This document shows positions 22,561 to 35,083 of a DNA stretch of 64,000 nt, in pieces; positions within the stretch are counted from its first letter, which is position 1, and each line of letters begins with the position of its first letter. The notes beneath the pieces are model-generated. The model searched no databases. It worked only from the letters and a program-made list of their open reading frames with translations, and was not told the origin of the DNA. This stretch comes from Pictodentalium vernedei (Eukaryota > Mollusca > Scaphopoda > Dentaliida > Dentaliidae), in assembly GCA_031216915.1 (NCBI GenBank), contig CM062290.1, positions 259,322,291 to 259,386,290 of the forward strand, written 5' to 3'. A program made the position numbers and the translations under genes.

Positions 22561-22939
22561 TCTCGTGGAGGAAGTTTTCGCGGTAAGTCCCACAGCAGAC
22601 ACCTGAGTAGATTTATCCACGGTCTCTGTGGAGACAGAGATGCTACCAACAGAATTTTGCATGGAGATTGTTTTATCTTGAGCAATACTTGCTGAATTAA
22701 CGGCGCTGGAGGATACGCATATTCTATCCTTCCGTCCCACGAGATCGATAGAGCTACTACTGCATATGCTCGGGGATCCAGACATGGTAACACATACGTC
22801 TGCAATTGATTGTTGAGTTGTGTCACAAATAAGTCTATCATTGGCCGCTCCCATTGGTAGCAAATCTGATTGAATACCTGTTTGTTGAGAGTCCATTCTG
22901 ATGGCAACAAGCGACCCTTTCATGAAAGGGAGTCTACTA

Positions 22940-23883
22940 CCGTACCGACCCGTCAGTAAGCCCAGGGGGCACGTGAAAAAAATTGTTAGAAAAATTGGGG
23001 GTGGGCTTATTTATGGAGAAAACCAATTGTAAAGTGAACTAAGGGTCCCTACGAGTAGCTACTGGTCGCAGATTACGATGTTCAGTAGGTCAATTTGAGT
23101 GACTGATTACCCCGTTTGTTTTGGTAAATGTTATTTTTAAAAGAAATATAATAAAAATGCACATACATTTCTGAGTTGTTTATTTCCTTGTTTCAGATCC
23201 ATTATTCCATTTGTTCAAAAATAAAAATTAATGGAGAAAATGACAAAAATAATATTTACAAATCGGGACAAAATAATCTGAAACTGACGAAAACTCACGT
23301 GGTCGATTTAGAACTATTTTTTAGGCTGACTCGGCGTCAGTGCATGATATTGTTGACTTTTCGAGGGTAAAATATAAAATAAAATACATTTTATATTTCT
23401 AGTACTGATACGTTTATCAGTGCTGGAAATATAACATGTATTTTATTTCATGAATAATGTTTCAAAATTATGACAACTTGATGCGAAACCATGAATACAT
23501 GTATCGGGTAATGAAACTGTAAGTGAAAGATTGGAAATCACGTGGCATTTCTATTTTTAAAATTATAAACAAACGCTTGCGAAAGAATGAAAACATTGAA
23601 TAACCGTGGTAATTTCGTCCGATGCCTGAGTCATTAAATCCCCTAAAAATTGAATGATTAAAGATAAATAATACAGAATCCTTTGACACAACCAAGGGAT
23701 ACTTTATTATTTTCCTTAAAAAATCAGTTTTTAGTTTTTTTAATGATTCGAGCGTTCGTCATCTGTGCTCCATCCTCGCAACATGAAACGTAAATAAAAG
23801 CACATGGGCGTGCTTATAAAAAAACAAGCTATATTTAATCGGACCGCCGTGGTGTGAATTGAGACTCCCCATTGTTAATACAA
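22940..23883. other. T1 core, left segment
   Basis: No gene. Homologous in inverted orientation to 33960-34240. It carries subterminal gggggtgggcttat motifs that recur near the other end (28795 and 28846). The 64- and 75-codon ORFs here show no family features. Confidence 0.6.
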
Positions 23884-26065
23884 TGAAAGTGTCAATGACA
23901 CTGTAGCTCAACTTGTCAAGACAAACACATGTACATGTATAGTATGTGACACAGCAATGACAAACATCTAGGTAATGACCTGATAACAAAGGTACATATA
24001 AAGTATTGTAACGGTCTGTACATGAATACTGACCGTTGCCTGTAACAAATGTATAGATAAAGTATTGTAAAGGTGGGTGACAGTCAGATGCTGAACTAGA
24101 AAAAATCTTTGAGTCCCAGAGTGGGTCTGACTGAACCCCAAAATATTTGTTCTCATAGCACAGTGATAACAAAGGCACCCCAAAACACACTCGTTCCTGT
24201 CCCAAGGTGAAAACAAAAGTACCCAAGAAGTTTTGTGAAGATCAGTTCACAAATATGAGCTGTGTAGAAGTTGCGACAAAAAACTGATTGGACCTAATTT
24301 CGGTACAAAATGGCCACTGGCAGCCATCTTGAATTTTTTACTATACCCAGAAACATTCATTCTCATCCCAAGGAGATGACAAAGGTACCCAAGAAGTTTT
24401 ATGAAGATCGGTTCATAAATACAGCCTCTACCCTGAGCCGTATTGACATGTGTGCTTACATTGTGTAAGTAGCACTGAATAAATCAAAGTTCATCTAATT
24501 TGCATAATTTCTGCACGAAAAAAAACCCTTACAATATGTGATGTATTCCATGTTACTAAACATTCATACAAAAATTTATTCAAATCAGAACTTTCATACA
24601 GAAGTTCTGTACAAAAGACTGATTGCACTAATTTTGGTACAAAATGGCTGCTGGTGGCCATGTTGAATTTCGGACCACACCCAAAAACACTCGCTCTCAT
24701 CCCACGGTGATAACAAAGGTACCCAAGAAGTTTCGTAAAGATTGGTTCATAAATATGGCCTCTAGTCTGAGCTGTATAGAAGATGTGTACAAAAAACTGA
24801 TTAGACCTAATTTCGGTACAAAATGGCCACTGGCAGCCATCTTGAATTTTAGACCGCACCCAGAAATACTCGTTCTCGTCCCAAGGTGATAACAAAGGTA
24901 CCCAAGACATTTTGTGAAGATCAGTTCATAAATACAGACTCTAGTCTGAGCCGTATTGACATGTATACTTACTGTGTGTAAGTCGCACTGAAAAAATCAA
25001 AGTTCATATAATTTGCATAATTTCTGCACGAGAAAAAAACCCGTATTATATGTGATGCATCCCATGGTACTAAACATTCACACAAAATAATTATTCAAAT
25101 CAGGGCTTTCATATGGAAGTTCTGTGCAAAAATCTGATTGCACCTAATTTTGTACAAAATGGATGCCATCGGCCATCTTGAATTTCGGACCGGACCCAAA
25201 AACACTCGTTCTCGTCCCACGGTGATACCAAAGGTACCCAAGAAGTTTCGTAAAGATCGGTTCATAAATACGGCCTCTAGCCCGAGCCGTATTGGCATTT
25301 GCACTTACAGTGCTGAAAGTAACCCCCAAAAACATCAAAATTAGTCTAATTTGCACAATTTATGTACGAGAAAAAAACCCGTATTATATGTGATGTATCC
25401 CATGGTACTAAACATTCATACAAAAAATTATTCAAATCAGAGCTTTCATATGGAAGTTCTGTACAAAAAACAGATTTCTGCATCGTCGGTACAAAATGGC
25501 GGCTGGCAGCCATCTTGAATTTCGGACCGCACCCAAAAACACTCGTTCTCGTCCCACGGTCATAACAAAGGTACCCAAGAAGTTTCGTAAAGATCGGTTC
25601 ATAAATACGGCCTCTAGCCCGAGCCATAGCAGCTTGGCACTTACAGCTCTGAAAGTAACACTAAATAAATCAAAGTCAGTCTAATTTGCATAATTTACGC
25701 ACGAGAAAAAAACCCGTATTATATGTGATGTATCCCATGGTACTAAACATTTATACAAAACTTTATTCAAATCAGAACTTTCATACAGAAGTTCTGTACA
25801 AAAAACTGATTTTTGCATCATCGGTACAAAATGGCCACTGGCAGCCATCTTGAATTTTGGACCACACCTAAAAACACTCGTTCCCGTCCCAGGGTCATAA
25901 CAAAGGTACACAAGAAGTTTCGTAAAGATCGGTTCATAAATACGACCTCTAGCCCGAGCCATAGCCAATTGTTGACGTACGGACAGATGGACAGACGGAC
26001 AGACGGACAGACGGACGACGGGCCATGACAATAGCTCAAATTTGACTTCGTCAAAGTTGAGCTAA
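23884..26065 (+). mobile_element. Helitron-like element, family A, copy A2
   Basis: Starts tgaaagtgtcaatgacactg and ends with the hairpin agctcaaatttgac-ttc-gtcaaagttgagct before aaaa. The array repeats gtacaaaatgg at about 24303, 24639, 24818, 25153, 25491 and 25826, a ~336-bp higher-order unit partly split into ~157+179. The old T1 copy has an empty site near 33950-33960. The long minus-strand ORFs in it are repeat read-through, not genes. Confidence 0.8.
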
Positions 26066-26386
26066 AAATGGCTTCACATGTGTGTTGTTTTCAAACAGCT
26101 TTTCAATTCATATTTGACAAAGTGGATATTAAAATGAAGGTACGAAGTTACATTTATTTTTTTTTGAAGCGCCTTTTTAATATATGACTGCTTCAGATAA
26201 CCAAACAACTCATTTTCCAACAATTTAAAACCCAATACCTGGGTGGCCATATCGCCTGGAATAATTAATTATGAACTGGGAATTTCCCGTTCATTTCTAA
26301 ATATAAAGGATCAGAGCAGAGTGGATACACAAAATTGACAACACAAAATATGTTTTGGGACTTTTAATCCAGCTGCAATGAAAAAA
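26066..26386. other. T1 core, middle segment
   Basis: Matches 33585-33950 of the old copy in inverted orientation (aataattaattatgaactgg; tatttgacaaagtggatatt). Non-coding. Confidence 0.7.
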
Positions 26387-28594
26387 TGAAAGTGTCAATG
26401 ACACTGTAGCTCAACTTGTCAAGACAAAGACATGTACATGTATAGTATGTGACACAGCAATGACAAACATCAAGGTAATGACCTGATAACAAAGGTACAT
26501 ATAAAGTATTGTAATGGTCTAAATACTGACTGTTGCCTGTAACAAATGTATAGGTAAAGTATTGTAAAGGTGGGTGACAGTCAGATGCTAAACTAGAAAA
26601 AAATCTTTGAGTCCCAGAGTGGGTCTGACTGAAACCCAAAATATTTGTTCTCATTGCACAGTGATAACAAAGGCACCCCAAAACACACTCGTTCCTGTCC
26701 CAAGGTGAAGACAAAAGTGCCCAAGAAGTTTTGTGAAGATCAGTTCATAAATACGAGCTGTATAGAACTTGTGACAAAAAACTGATTGGACCTAATTTCG
26801 GTACAAAATGGCCACTGGCAGCCATCTTGAATTTTGGACCGTACCCAGAAACCCTCATTCTCATCCCAAGGTGATAACAAAGGTATCCAAGAAGTTTTGT
26901 GAAGATCGGTTCATAAATACAGCCTCTACCCTGAGCCGTATTGACATGTGTGCTTACATTGTGTAAGTAGCACTGAATAAATCAAAGTTCATCTAATTTG
27001 CATAATTTCTGCACGAAAAAAACCCCTTACAATATGTGATGTATTCCATGTTACTAAACATTCATACAAAAATTTATTCAAATCAGAACTTTCATACAGA
27101 AGTTCTGTACAAAAGACTGATTGCACTAATTTTGGTACAAAATGGCTGCTGGTGGCCATGTTGAATTTCGGACCACACCCAAAAACACTCACTCTCATCC
27201 CACGGTGATAACAAAGGTACCCAAGAAGTTTCGTAAAGATTGGTTCATAAATATGGCCTCTAGTCTGAGCTATATAGAAGTTGTGTACAAAAAACTGATT
27301 AGACCTAATTTCGGTACAAAATGGCCACTGGCAGCCATCTTGAATTTTAGACCGCACCCAGAAACACTCGTTCTCGTCCCAAGGTGATAACAAAGGTACC
27401 CAAGACATTTCGTGAAGATCAGTTCATAAATACAGACTCTAGTCTGAGCCGTATTGACATGTGTACTTACTGTGTGTAAGTCGCACTGAAAAAATCAAAG
27501 TTCATCTAATTTGCATAATTTCTGCACGAGAAAAAAACCCGTATTATATGTGATGTATCCCTTGGTACTAAACATTCACACAAAAAATTATTCAAATCAG
27601 CGCTTTCATATGGAAGTTCTGTGCAAAAATCTGATTGCACCTAATTTTGTACAAAATGGCTGCCATCGGCCATCTTGAATTTCGGACCGGACCCCAAAAC
27701 ACTCGTTCTCGTCCCACGGTGATACAAAAGGTACCTAAGAAGTTTCGTAAAGATCGGTTCATAAATACGGCCTCTAGCCCGAGCCGTATTGGCATTTGCA
27801 CTTACACTGCTGAAAGTAACCCCAAAAAACATCAAAATTAGTCTAATTTGCACAATTTACGCACGAGAAAAAAACCAGTATTATATGTGATGTATCCCAT
27901 GGTACTAAACATTCATAGAAAAAATTATTCAAATCAGAGCTTTCATATGGAAGTTCTGTACAAAAAACAGATTTCTGCATCGTCGGTACAAAATGGCGGC
28001 TGGCAGCCATCTTGAATTTCGGACCGCACCCAAAAACACTCGTTCTTGTCCCACGGTCATAACAAAGGTACCCAAGAAGTTTCGTAAAGATCGGTTCATA
28101 AATACGGCCTCTAGCCCGAGCCATAGCAGCTTGGCACTTACAGCTCTGAAAGTAACACTAAATAAATCAAAGTCAGTCTAATTTGCAAAATTTACGCACG
28201 AGAAAAAAAACCGTATTATATGTGATGTATCCCATGGTACTAAACATTTATACAAAACTTTATTCAAATCAGAACTTTCATACAGAAGTTCTGTACAAAA
28301 AACTGATTTTTGCATCATCGGTACAAAATGGCCGCTGGCAGCCATCTTGAATTTCGGACCACACCTAAAAACACTCGTTCCCGTCCCAGGGTCATAACAA
28401 AGGTACACAAGAAGTTTCGTAAAGATCGGTTCATAAATACGACCTCTAGCCCGAGCCACAGCCAATTGTTGACGTACGGACAGACGGACGGACGGACGGA
28501 CGGACGGACGGACAGACGGACGGACGGACGGATGGACAGACGGACGACGGGCCATGACAATAGCTCAAATTTGACTTCGTCAAAGTTGAGCTAA
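26387..28594 (+). mobile_element. Helitron-like element, family A, copy A3
   Basis: Same ends and array organisation as A2 and closely similar to it throughout. It ends in a longer (ACGG/ACAG)n microsatellite (28479-28545) before the terminal hairpin. Empty site in the old T1 copy near 33548-33585. A2 and A3 have different T1 flanks, so they are separate insertions or one was copied by conversion. Confidence 0.8.
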
Positions 28595-28889
28595 TAATGC
28601 AACACGTCGATATGATTATAAAATTTTATTTAGGGCGCAATGTTGTTGTGGTAAATGAATAAAATGAAAATATTAACAAAATAATTAACATTTTATTTTG
28701 ATTGGTAACTTGGGAAATCCCCGTCGTTGGTTCAACTTACCGGTTTGTGTTTCACCTATTTACCTGAAAAATAATCCTGGAAAATCTGTGGTGGGCTTAT
28801 TTTGGGGTGTCTTCCAATTAAATACGTTTTTCTGAAAGTTGGGGGGTGGGCTTATCCACGGAAGTGGGCTAACTGACGGGTCTGTATGG
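28595..28889. other. T1 core, right segment
   Basis: Matches 33356-33548 and 20424-20481 of the old copy in inverted orientation. It contains gtgggcttattttggggtgt and ggggggtgggcttatccacg subterminal repeats. Non-coding. Confidence 0.7.
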
Positions 28890-28891
28890 TA

Positions 28892-29235
28892 ATACATTCA
28901 GACGACCCGGAATATGACGGACCGAAAGCAGAACTTGGTGCCTCCCTGGTTCCGGATATACGCAACTACTGTCGTATTGTCGGACAGGATTTGGACATGC
29001 GCTTTTTGAATAATGTTCATCCAATGACGTAGTGCAAGCCAAACTGACATCATTTCTTGGACGTTTATGTGCTTGCCTAGAAACTGCGGAACCCAAAGAC
29101 ACTGGCACTTCGAATCCGTTGGGATCAATGTTGTACCCCCAACCTGTTTGACTGGCATCCGTCATAATCGTAAAACTCGGATCCGGCAACTGCAGTGGAA
29201 CTCCCTGAGTCAACCACTGAATGCTTGCCCAAGTC
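28892..29235 (-). pseudogene. DIRS copy 2, RNase H region
   Basis: TDASQTGWG (near 29135) and RHIPGRLNVL (near 28895) identify RNase H on the minus strand. It sits right of the T1 insertion. Fossil. Confidence 0.7.
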
Positions 29236-32030
29236 TGAATCTCTTGTTACACTTGATTGACAAGAGAACGTCTATATCGAGCAATTCATAGATTGCCGAA
29301 AGGTTGCCATCGAAGAGAAGCTTCTCCGAGACCGAAGCGACTCTGAGAGAGTTCTTCACCTTACTATCTATGCGCGTGGATGTAGCTAGGGCTGCGTCAC
29401 GTCTAACCAACTCCAGGTTGCCACTGAAGGGCGGAGTTATACGTGGAAAAGCTACTGCCCTCGAAAGAAATCTCATTGAAGATCATATCCTGGAATTCTT
29501 TCCCTTGAAGACGTAATGAAAACGCCTTAGTAAGGTGGTCTGCATATGATAAAGCGTATAAGTTAAGTCTGTTAGAGATTATTGTCGTTTCCAATGTCGT
29601 AGTTGGAATTGACATAGACGGCGATATAGACAATTACAAGTCTTCAGCCTCGTCATCTAGACACAGAGGAACTCTCGGTATGCCCTGTCCTGCCGTTTCA
29701 AATTTATTCCTTGAATTGATGAAAGGCAGATTTAGAGCATTTGCGGACAAGAAACCAGACTTGCCTGTTTTGGTAGCAAGCTTATATATAGCGTCGTTCA
29801 ATAATTCGAATGTTCTTGTGACATTATTGGACTGTGTTGGCAACTCAGGGACGATGTCCCTGAATCGATCAAAAACAAATTCTGTGTCCAATGACGCTAT
29901 TAGTCTCTTATCCCGCATCGCAGCATTCTAGTCCGACGGAACAACCTCTGGAAGATAATGCCGGAAGAAATCTATGGCAACTTCTGTTGTTCCGAAAGGG
30001 AAAGCTCGAAATCCTCCGAATCCCTTTCGCCATCCTGTCGGATCCTATGAAGAGCTCGGTCGCCCGTACCTGATGCTTCAGCGGAGCGTACCGACCCAGC
30101 GTCGCCAGATTATTCCTGAACCGACAGAGATTCTGTCGTTTACTGGGATGCTGCGATAAGTTGTGCTATTTTGGATAGCACGTCCGTCACTGAGGCCTGT
30201 GGAGAAGCGGTCTTACGTTGCTTTGCCGCTGGAAACTCCGTGTACATTGACCCGTGCACACTTCTATTATGCGAGTGTCCGGAGTCTACAGGCCTCGTGT
30301 CCCTTGGCTACCGGATGGCATGACCTGTTCGCCGTGGAATCCCTGAAAGGCGAAGCTGGCTGGATATTCGTGGTCACGTAGCCAAGGTGCGGTCGTGTGC
30401 ACTGCCGTGAGGATGAGGAAGCCTTATCGAGTCTCTCGGACTGTCTATATAACGAAGTGTTTCGAACGGCGGACATATGCTCCGAATGCGAAACGTTTGT
30501 ACCACGACATCTGTTCCCAGATGTTGTTGTACGAGAGAGGGACCTCTCTCGCTCGCAGCCCGGATGGACCTGGACGAGCTAGGAACCGGACTAATAGGCT
30601 TCCTCCGATCTCTCCTCTGATCCGTCGTCACTGGGTGTGCACTTTTGTCTAATTATAGTGCTTGCATCACCCAATCTCCTTCCTAGACCGCAACGGACGA
30701 ACCCGGCTGCCGAACCATTCGATGAATGGATGCTACACCGGGCAAGCTAGCGGATGTCAACACCGTCGATCCTACTAGGGACCTCTTAGGCGATTGACGT
30801 ATTTCCATGAGCACTTATTGCCGCTAGCTCTTCATTTAACTATGACGACAGAGGCACACTTTTGGAAGACATCACGGTAACTTTTGCGAACAAGAAACCA
30901 GACTTGCTTGTTTAATAGCAAGCATATATATATATAGCGTCGTTCAATAATTCGAAAGTTCCTGTGACATTATTGGACTGTGTCGGAAACTCAGGGACGA
31001 TGTCCCTGAACCGATCAAAAATTTCTTGTGTCCACAGACGCTATCAGTCTCTTATCCGGCATCGCAGCAATCTGGTCTGACGAAACAACCTCTAGAAGAT
31101 AAAGCCGGATGAAATGTACAGCAGCTTATGTTGTTCCGAAAGGGAAAGCTCGAAATCCTCCGAATCCCTTTCGCCATCCTGTCGGACCCTATGAAGTTTT
31201 CGGACGTCCGTACCTGATGCTTCAGCGGAGCGTACGGACCCAGCGTCGTCGGATATTACCTGATCCGACAGAGATTCTGTCGTTGCTGGGATGCTGCGAT
31301 AAGTTGTGCTATTTGGGATAGCACGTCCGTCACTGAGGCCTGTGGAGTAGCGGTCTTACGATGCTTTGCCGCTGGAAGCTCCGTGTACGTTGACTCCTGC
31401 ATACTTTTCTTATGCGAACATCCGGAGTCTACAAGCCTCGTGTCCCTGGCTACCGGATTGCGTGACCTGGTCGCCGTGGATTCTCTGATTGGCGAACTTG
31501 GCTGGATATCCGAGGTCACGTAGCCAAGGTGCGGTCGTGTGCGCTGCCGTGAGGATGAGGAAGCCTTATTGACAGTCTCTCCGGACTATCTATATAACGG
31601 AGCGTCCCGATCGGCGGACGTATGCTCCGAATGCGAAACATTTTGTACCACAACATCTGGTCCCAGATGTTGTTGTACGAGAGAGGGGCCTCTCTCGCTC
31701 GCAGCCCGGATGGACCTGGACGAGCTAGGAACCGAACTAATAGGCTTCCTCCGTTCTCTCCTCTGATCCGCTGTCACTGGGTGTGCACTTAGTTGATTTA
31801 TAGTGCTCGCATCACCCAAAACTCCTTTCTGGACCGCAACAGACGAACCCGGCTGCCAAACCATTCGATGAATGGACGCTACACTGGGCGAGCTAGCGGA
31901 CGTCAAAGGCCGTCGATCCTACTAGGGACCTCTTAGGCAATTGACGTATTTCCATGAGCACTTTGCCGCTAGCTCTTCATTTAATTGTGACGATGGAGGC
32001 ACACTTTTGGAAGACATCACGGATACATCA
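29236..32030 (-). pseudogene. DIRS copy 2, gag-like region with tandem duplication
   Basis: Upstream of RT/RNase H, hence gag-like by position; no capsid fold can be assigned by eye. Recognisable shared blocks across copies are LELVRRDAALA, AKHRKTATPQASVTDVLSQI and RSIRAASERGPSLVQQHLG. Most of 29745-30882 is repeated at 30883-32021 with modest divergence. Fossil, several interruptions. Confidence 0.6.
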
Positions 32031-33142
32031 CCCTGTTCTTGTTCGTCTGAAATAGAGATTGATAAACTAGAGTGACCCTGCGGAGAAAGGACCGGCATGG
32101 CCATTTCCCCGCTAACATACCGTGACACACGCTTCCCATGTTTGTCATCCCAAATGACACATACTGAACAGGAGTTAGTGCGAGTACACTGACTACAATT
32201 AATACAATGATTATGAAAGTCAGAGGAAGATTTCCTCTTATTACAATTGAACAATATCCTTTCATTGTGAAAAGAATACAAAAAGTCCTAGTACTCGCAC
32301 CAACCCCTGAAAACAAAGATACATAATAACATGATCCATTAACATAGAAAAAATAATTGAAATCAAAAAAAAATTTTTTTGAAAAAATATTTTTTCAGAA
32401 AAGCCCAAGTTTCTGAAAAGTAACGTTGAGCCCCAATGGATCCCAAGCCTAAGTGTGGACAAAATTTTAAAAATATTTTTAAAAATTAATGCAACACTTA
32501 TGAATAATAATAATGTATCTTGTTGTGATTAAACTAACACAAAGACAAGAAATCCCCCTCCACAGAGACTGTTGTCAATGTAAACAAGAAGTGTAAAAAC
32601 ACCAGAAACATGACTCCAGGTACTGATAACCATGGCCCGAAATCAGTTACCAAAAATACACTATCTGATGCAAAACAGAGACTTCCAGGGAAGAAACTGC
32701 AGAACATCAGATGGTAGATGCAGAACACTACGCCTAAACACCCATGGGTGAGGACGTAAACATGGGGAAAAGAACAGAATTCATTCTGTTACCCAGCTAA
32801 AACTCCCAAGAAATTTTAGTAATAATATTACAGAAAATATGCCAAAAGCATGGGAGAATAGCAAGGGGGGACTTAAAGGAAAGGGAGAGAGGAAAACACT
32901 GAACAAGCAGTGTAACTTTATAGCAAGAATGACCACAACAGGCCAATGCCTCGAAAATAGGTAACTTAACATAATTTCATTAAAAAATTTTAAGTTACAG
33001 CTCTGATTATTTTCTGTCACTCATTTTTCCTCTCCTCCTTCTATTTCCTCTTTAGATCCACCATTTCTCTAATATTTATGTATATGGCATCATTTAAACT
33101 GAGATTTACAAGCACAAAGATCAGTCAGATGTGAACTGATGA
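32031..33142 (-). other. DIRS copy 2, 5' leader
   Basis: Non-coding leader between the gag-like region and the right terminal repeat. It aligns with 11456-12567 and 41360-41857 (shared aagcatgggagaatagcaa). Confidence 0.65.
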
Positions 33143-33355
33143 AAGGCCAAACAAAGAATGATAAATGGCGCCAATTCCGGGACCTCCTTGACACTGCGCA
33201 TGCGCAGTAGAGGCGAAGAATGGAGGGCCATTCAGGACATGTTTTCTTTGGTTTTAGATGCAAATTTTGGGGATTGGGGGGCAAAATTTGTGTTTGGCCC
33301 TAGATTTTTAAGAGTTAGCACCAGCTATGTCTGGGTCATTGGTACAGTATAAAAA
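33143..33355. repeat. DIRS copy 2, right inverted terminal repeat
   Basis: Complement of the left repeat; NRF-1-like palindrome at 33192-33207; ends ggtacagtataaaaa at the T1 junction. Confidence 0.85.
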
Positions 33356-34240
33356 TATAAGTCCGCCACAGATTTTCCAACATTATTTTTCAGGAACATG
33401 TAACAGGTAATTATACTAATGACAGGGATTTCCCAAGTTTCCAATCAAAATAAAATGTTTCTTGTTTTGTTGATATTTTCATTTTTTAATTTATTACTGT
33501 AATAATCTTGCACCTAAAATAAAATTTTAGAATCATTTTGATGTGTTGCTTTTTTTATTTCACTTTATTTTTTAATTGCATCTGAATTAAAATTCAAAAA
33601 GTGTCTTTTGTGTTGTCAACTCTTTTCTCCACTCTGTGCTAAGCCTTTATATTTAGAAAGGAACGGGAAATTACCATGTCATAATTAATTATTCCAGGCA
33701 GAATGGTCACCTCAGGTGTCGGTTTTTATTAGTTGGAAAAATGAGTTGTATGATTATGTGAAGCAGACATGTTTAAAAGGCACTTCAAATAAGAAAGGGA
33801 TACTTTATTATTTCAAGTCGCACTGTTTCTTCCTCTCATCCTTTTATTTCATCCTTAGATCCACCATTTCTTTATACTTTCATTTAAATATCCACTTTGT
33901 CAAATATGACATGAAAAGCTGTTTGAAAACAACACACATGTGAAACCATTTTTGAATTAACATTGGGAAGTCTCTGTGCACACCACAGCAGTCCGATTAA
34001 ATGTAGCTTGTTTTTTTTTTATGAGCATGCCCATGTGGTTTAATTTATGTTTTATGTCGCGTGTGTTTGTTCAACAGTGCGACTTGAAATAATAAAGTAT
34101 CCCTTTGTTATATTCAATGGATTCTGTATTATCATTAATCAATCACTTATTAGGGGTTTTTAATGACTCAAAAGTCGGTCGAAATTTCCATAGGTATTCA
34201 ATGATTTCATTCCCCTCACCGCTCGTGTTTTCAATTTTAA
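33356..34240 (-). mobile_element. T1 DNA transposon, old copy, second fragment
   Basis: Continues the fragment at 20424-20481. It aligns in inverted orientation with the young T1 core (cacagattttccaacattat; gggatttcccaagt; tttatatttagaaaggaacg; gtccgattaaatgtagcttg), lacking both Helitron-like elements. At 33797-33873 it has an extra patch. It is cut at 34240 by B1. Divergence from the young copy is roughly 15-20 percent by eye. Confidence 0.8.
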
Positions 34241-34440
34241 CAAGAGGCCCCAAGGGGTCTGAGCGCGCTCACCTGACACTGGCAACTATCAACCGAGGGT
34301 CCTGATTTGAGCAAACTTGCATCTGCCCCATTAAGATAACAGTATACCAAATATCAAAACATTCTGACCAGTGGATCTGAAAATTAAAAAAAAAAAAAAA
34401 AAATATTCCTCATATTGAACTAAGTTTTAATATGGGCAAC

Positions 34441-34529
34441 CCCCCCCCCCCCCCCCACCCCTAAAGATGCTGTATAACAAATATCAAAAGCCCAAATATG
34501 AACCCAGAGACTTTGCTTGAACGTGAATC

Positions 34530-34566
<37 letters not shown>
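34441..34566. repeat. Long C homopolymers in B1
   Basis: C runs of about 16 and 36 bp at equivalent points of successive array units. They look like slippage expansions of a C-rich spot, and length may be unreliable in assembly. Confidence 0.8.
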
Positions 34567-34568
<2 letters not shown>

Positions 34569-34741
34569 GAATGCTGTATACCAAATATCAAAAGATTCTG
34601 ATTGGTGGATCTGAAGAAGAAGATTTTTAAAGAATATTCCTCATACTGCACTAATAGAGCCCAAATATGGACCCAGGGATTTGATTTCAACACACATGTG
34701 AAACAATCTTCCAAAGATGTTATATGTGAAATCTGAAAGCT

Positions 34742-35083
34742 TTTGGAGCAGTGGTCCTCGGTTCGAATCCCACCTGCGGCAACCGCGTTGTGTCCTTGGG
34801 CAAGACACTTCATCTCCATTGCCCGCGTGGGGGCACGATGACGCCGTGTACTAAGGCATACTGCACATCGATGGTACACATGTCTTCAATCAATCTAACC
34901 CTGCCTGTGCTGCAGTGCGGAGTTACGATGTTGGGGAGCTGGCAGCTGCTCGTCGTTGCGCGGTGGTTCTCTCCGGGTAGTCCAGCTTCCTCCACCCGTA
35001 AAACTGTCACGTCATGATTAGCCATTGTGCATAAATATGTGACCTTAAACATCAATAAATAAATAAATAAATTTGGAGCAATG
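34742..35083 (+). mobile_element. SINE, 5'-truncated, with target duplication
   Basis: Body 34754-35071: it starts inside the tRNA-like head just before ggttcgaatcccacc (B box), and contains gtccttgggcaagacacttc, gtgaccttaaacatcaat and an (AATA)n tail. It is flanked by ttggagca(g/a)tgg at about 34743-34753 and 35073-35083. Inserted in B1. Confidence 0.85.

Larger units (their letters stand above)
22938..28891 (+). mobile_element. T1 DNA transposon, young copy, TA target duplication
   Basis: Element 22940-28889, TA duplication at 22938-22939 and 28890-28891. Terminal repeats are ccgtaccgacccgtcag and the complement of ctgacgggtctgtatgg (15 of 17 match). Removing it restores DIRS sequence. Its own core is only about 1.56 kb (22940-23883, 26066-26386, 28595-28889) and encodes no recognisable transposase; the rest is Helitron-like A2 and A3. 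TA duplication suits Tc1/mariner-like or other TA-specific superfamilies; the exact one is open. Confidence 0.85.
20482..33355 (-). mobile_element. DIRS element fossil, copy 2, interrupted by T1
   Basis: Inverted terminal repeats start at 20482 and end at 33355. They share subfamily markers on both ends (gacccagacatagctggtgc; ctcttaaaaatctag), so the pair is genuine and not very old. ICR at 20783-20872. Minus-strand parts: recombinase (about 21650-22560), RNase H (22560-22937 and 28892-29230) and a long gag-like region (about 29230-32020) that contains a ~1.14-kb tandem duplication. Broken, many interruptions. The young T1 copy occupies 22940-28889. The element lies inside an older T1 copy. 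Confidence 0.9.

Noticed and set aside
24491-28555. Similar repeated ORFs in A2 and A3
   Set aside because: Same array artefact; frame and length follow unit copy number.
34484-34879. 131-residue minus-strand ORF with poly-Gly
   Set aside because: Runs through a C homopolymer and SINE sequence; chance reading frame.
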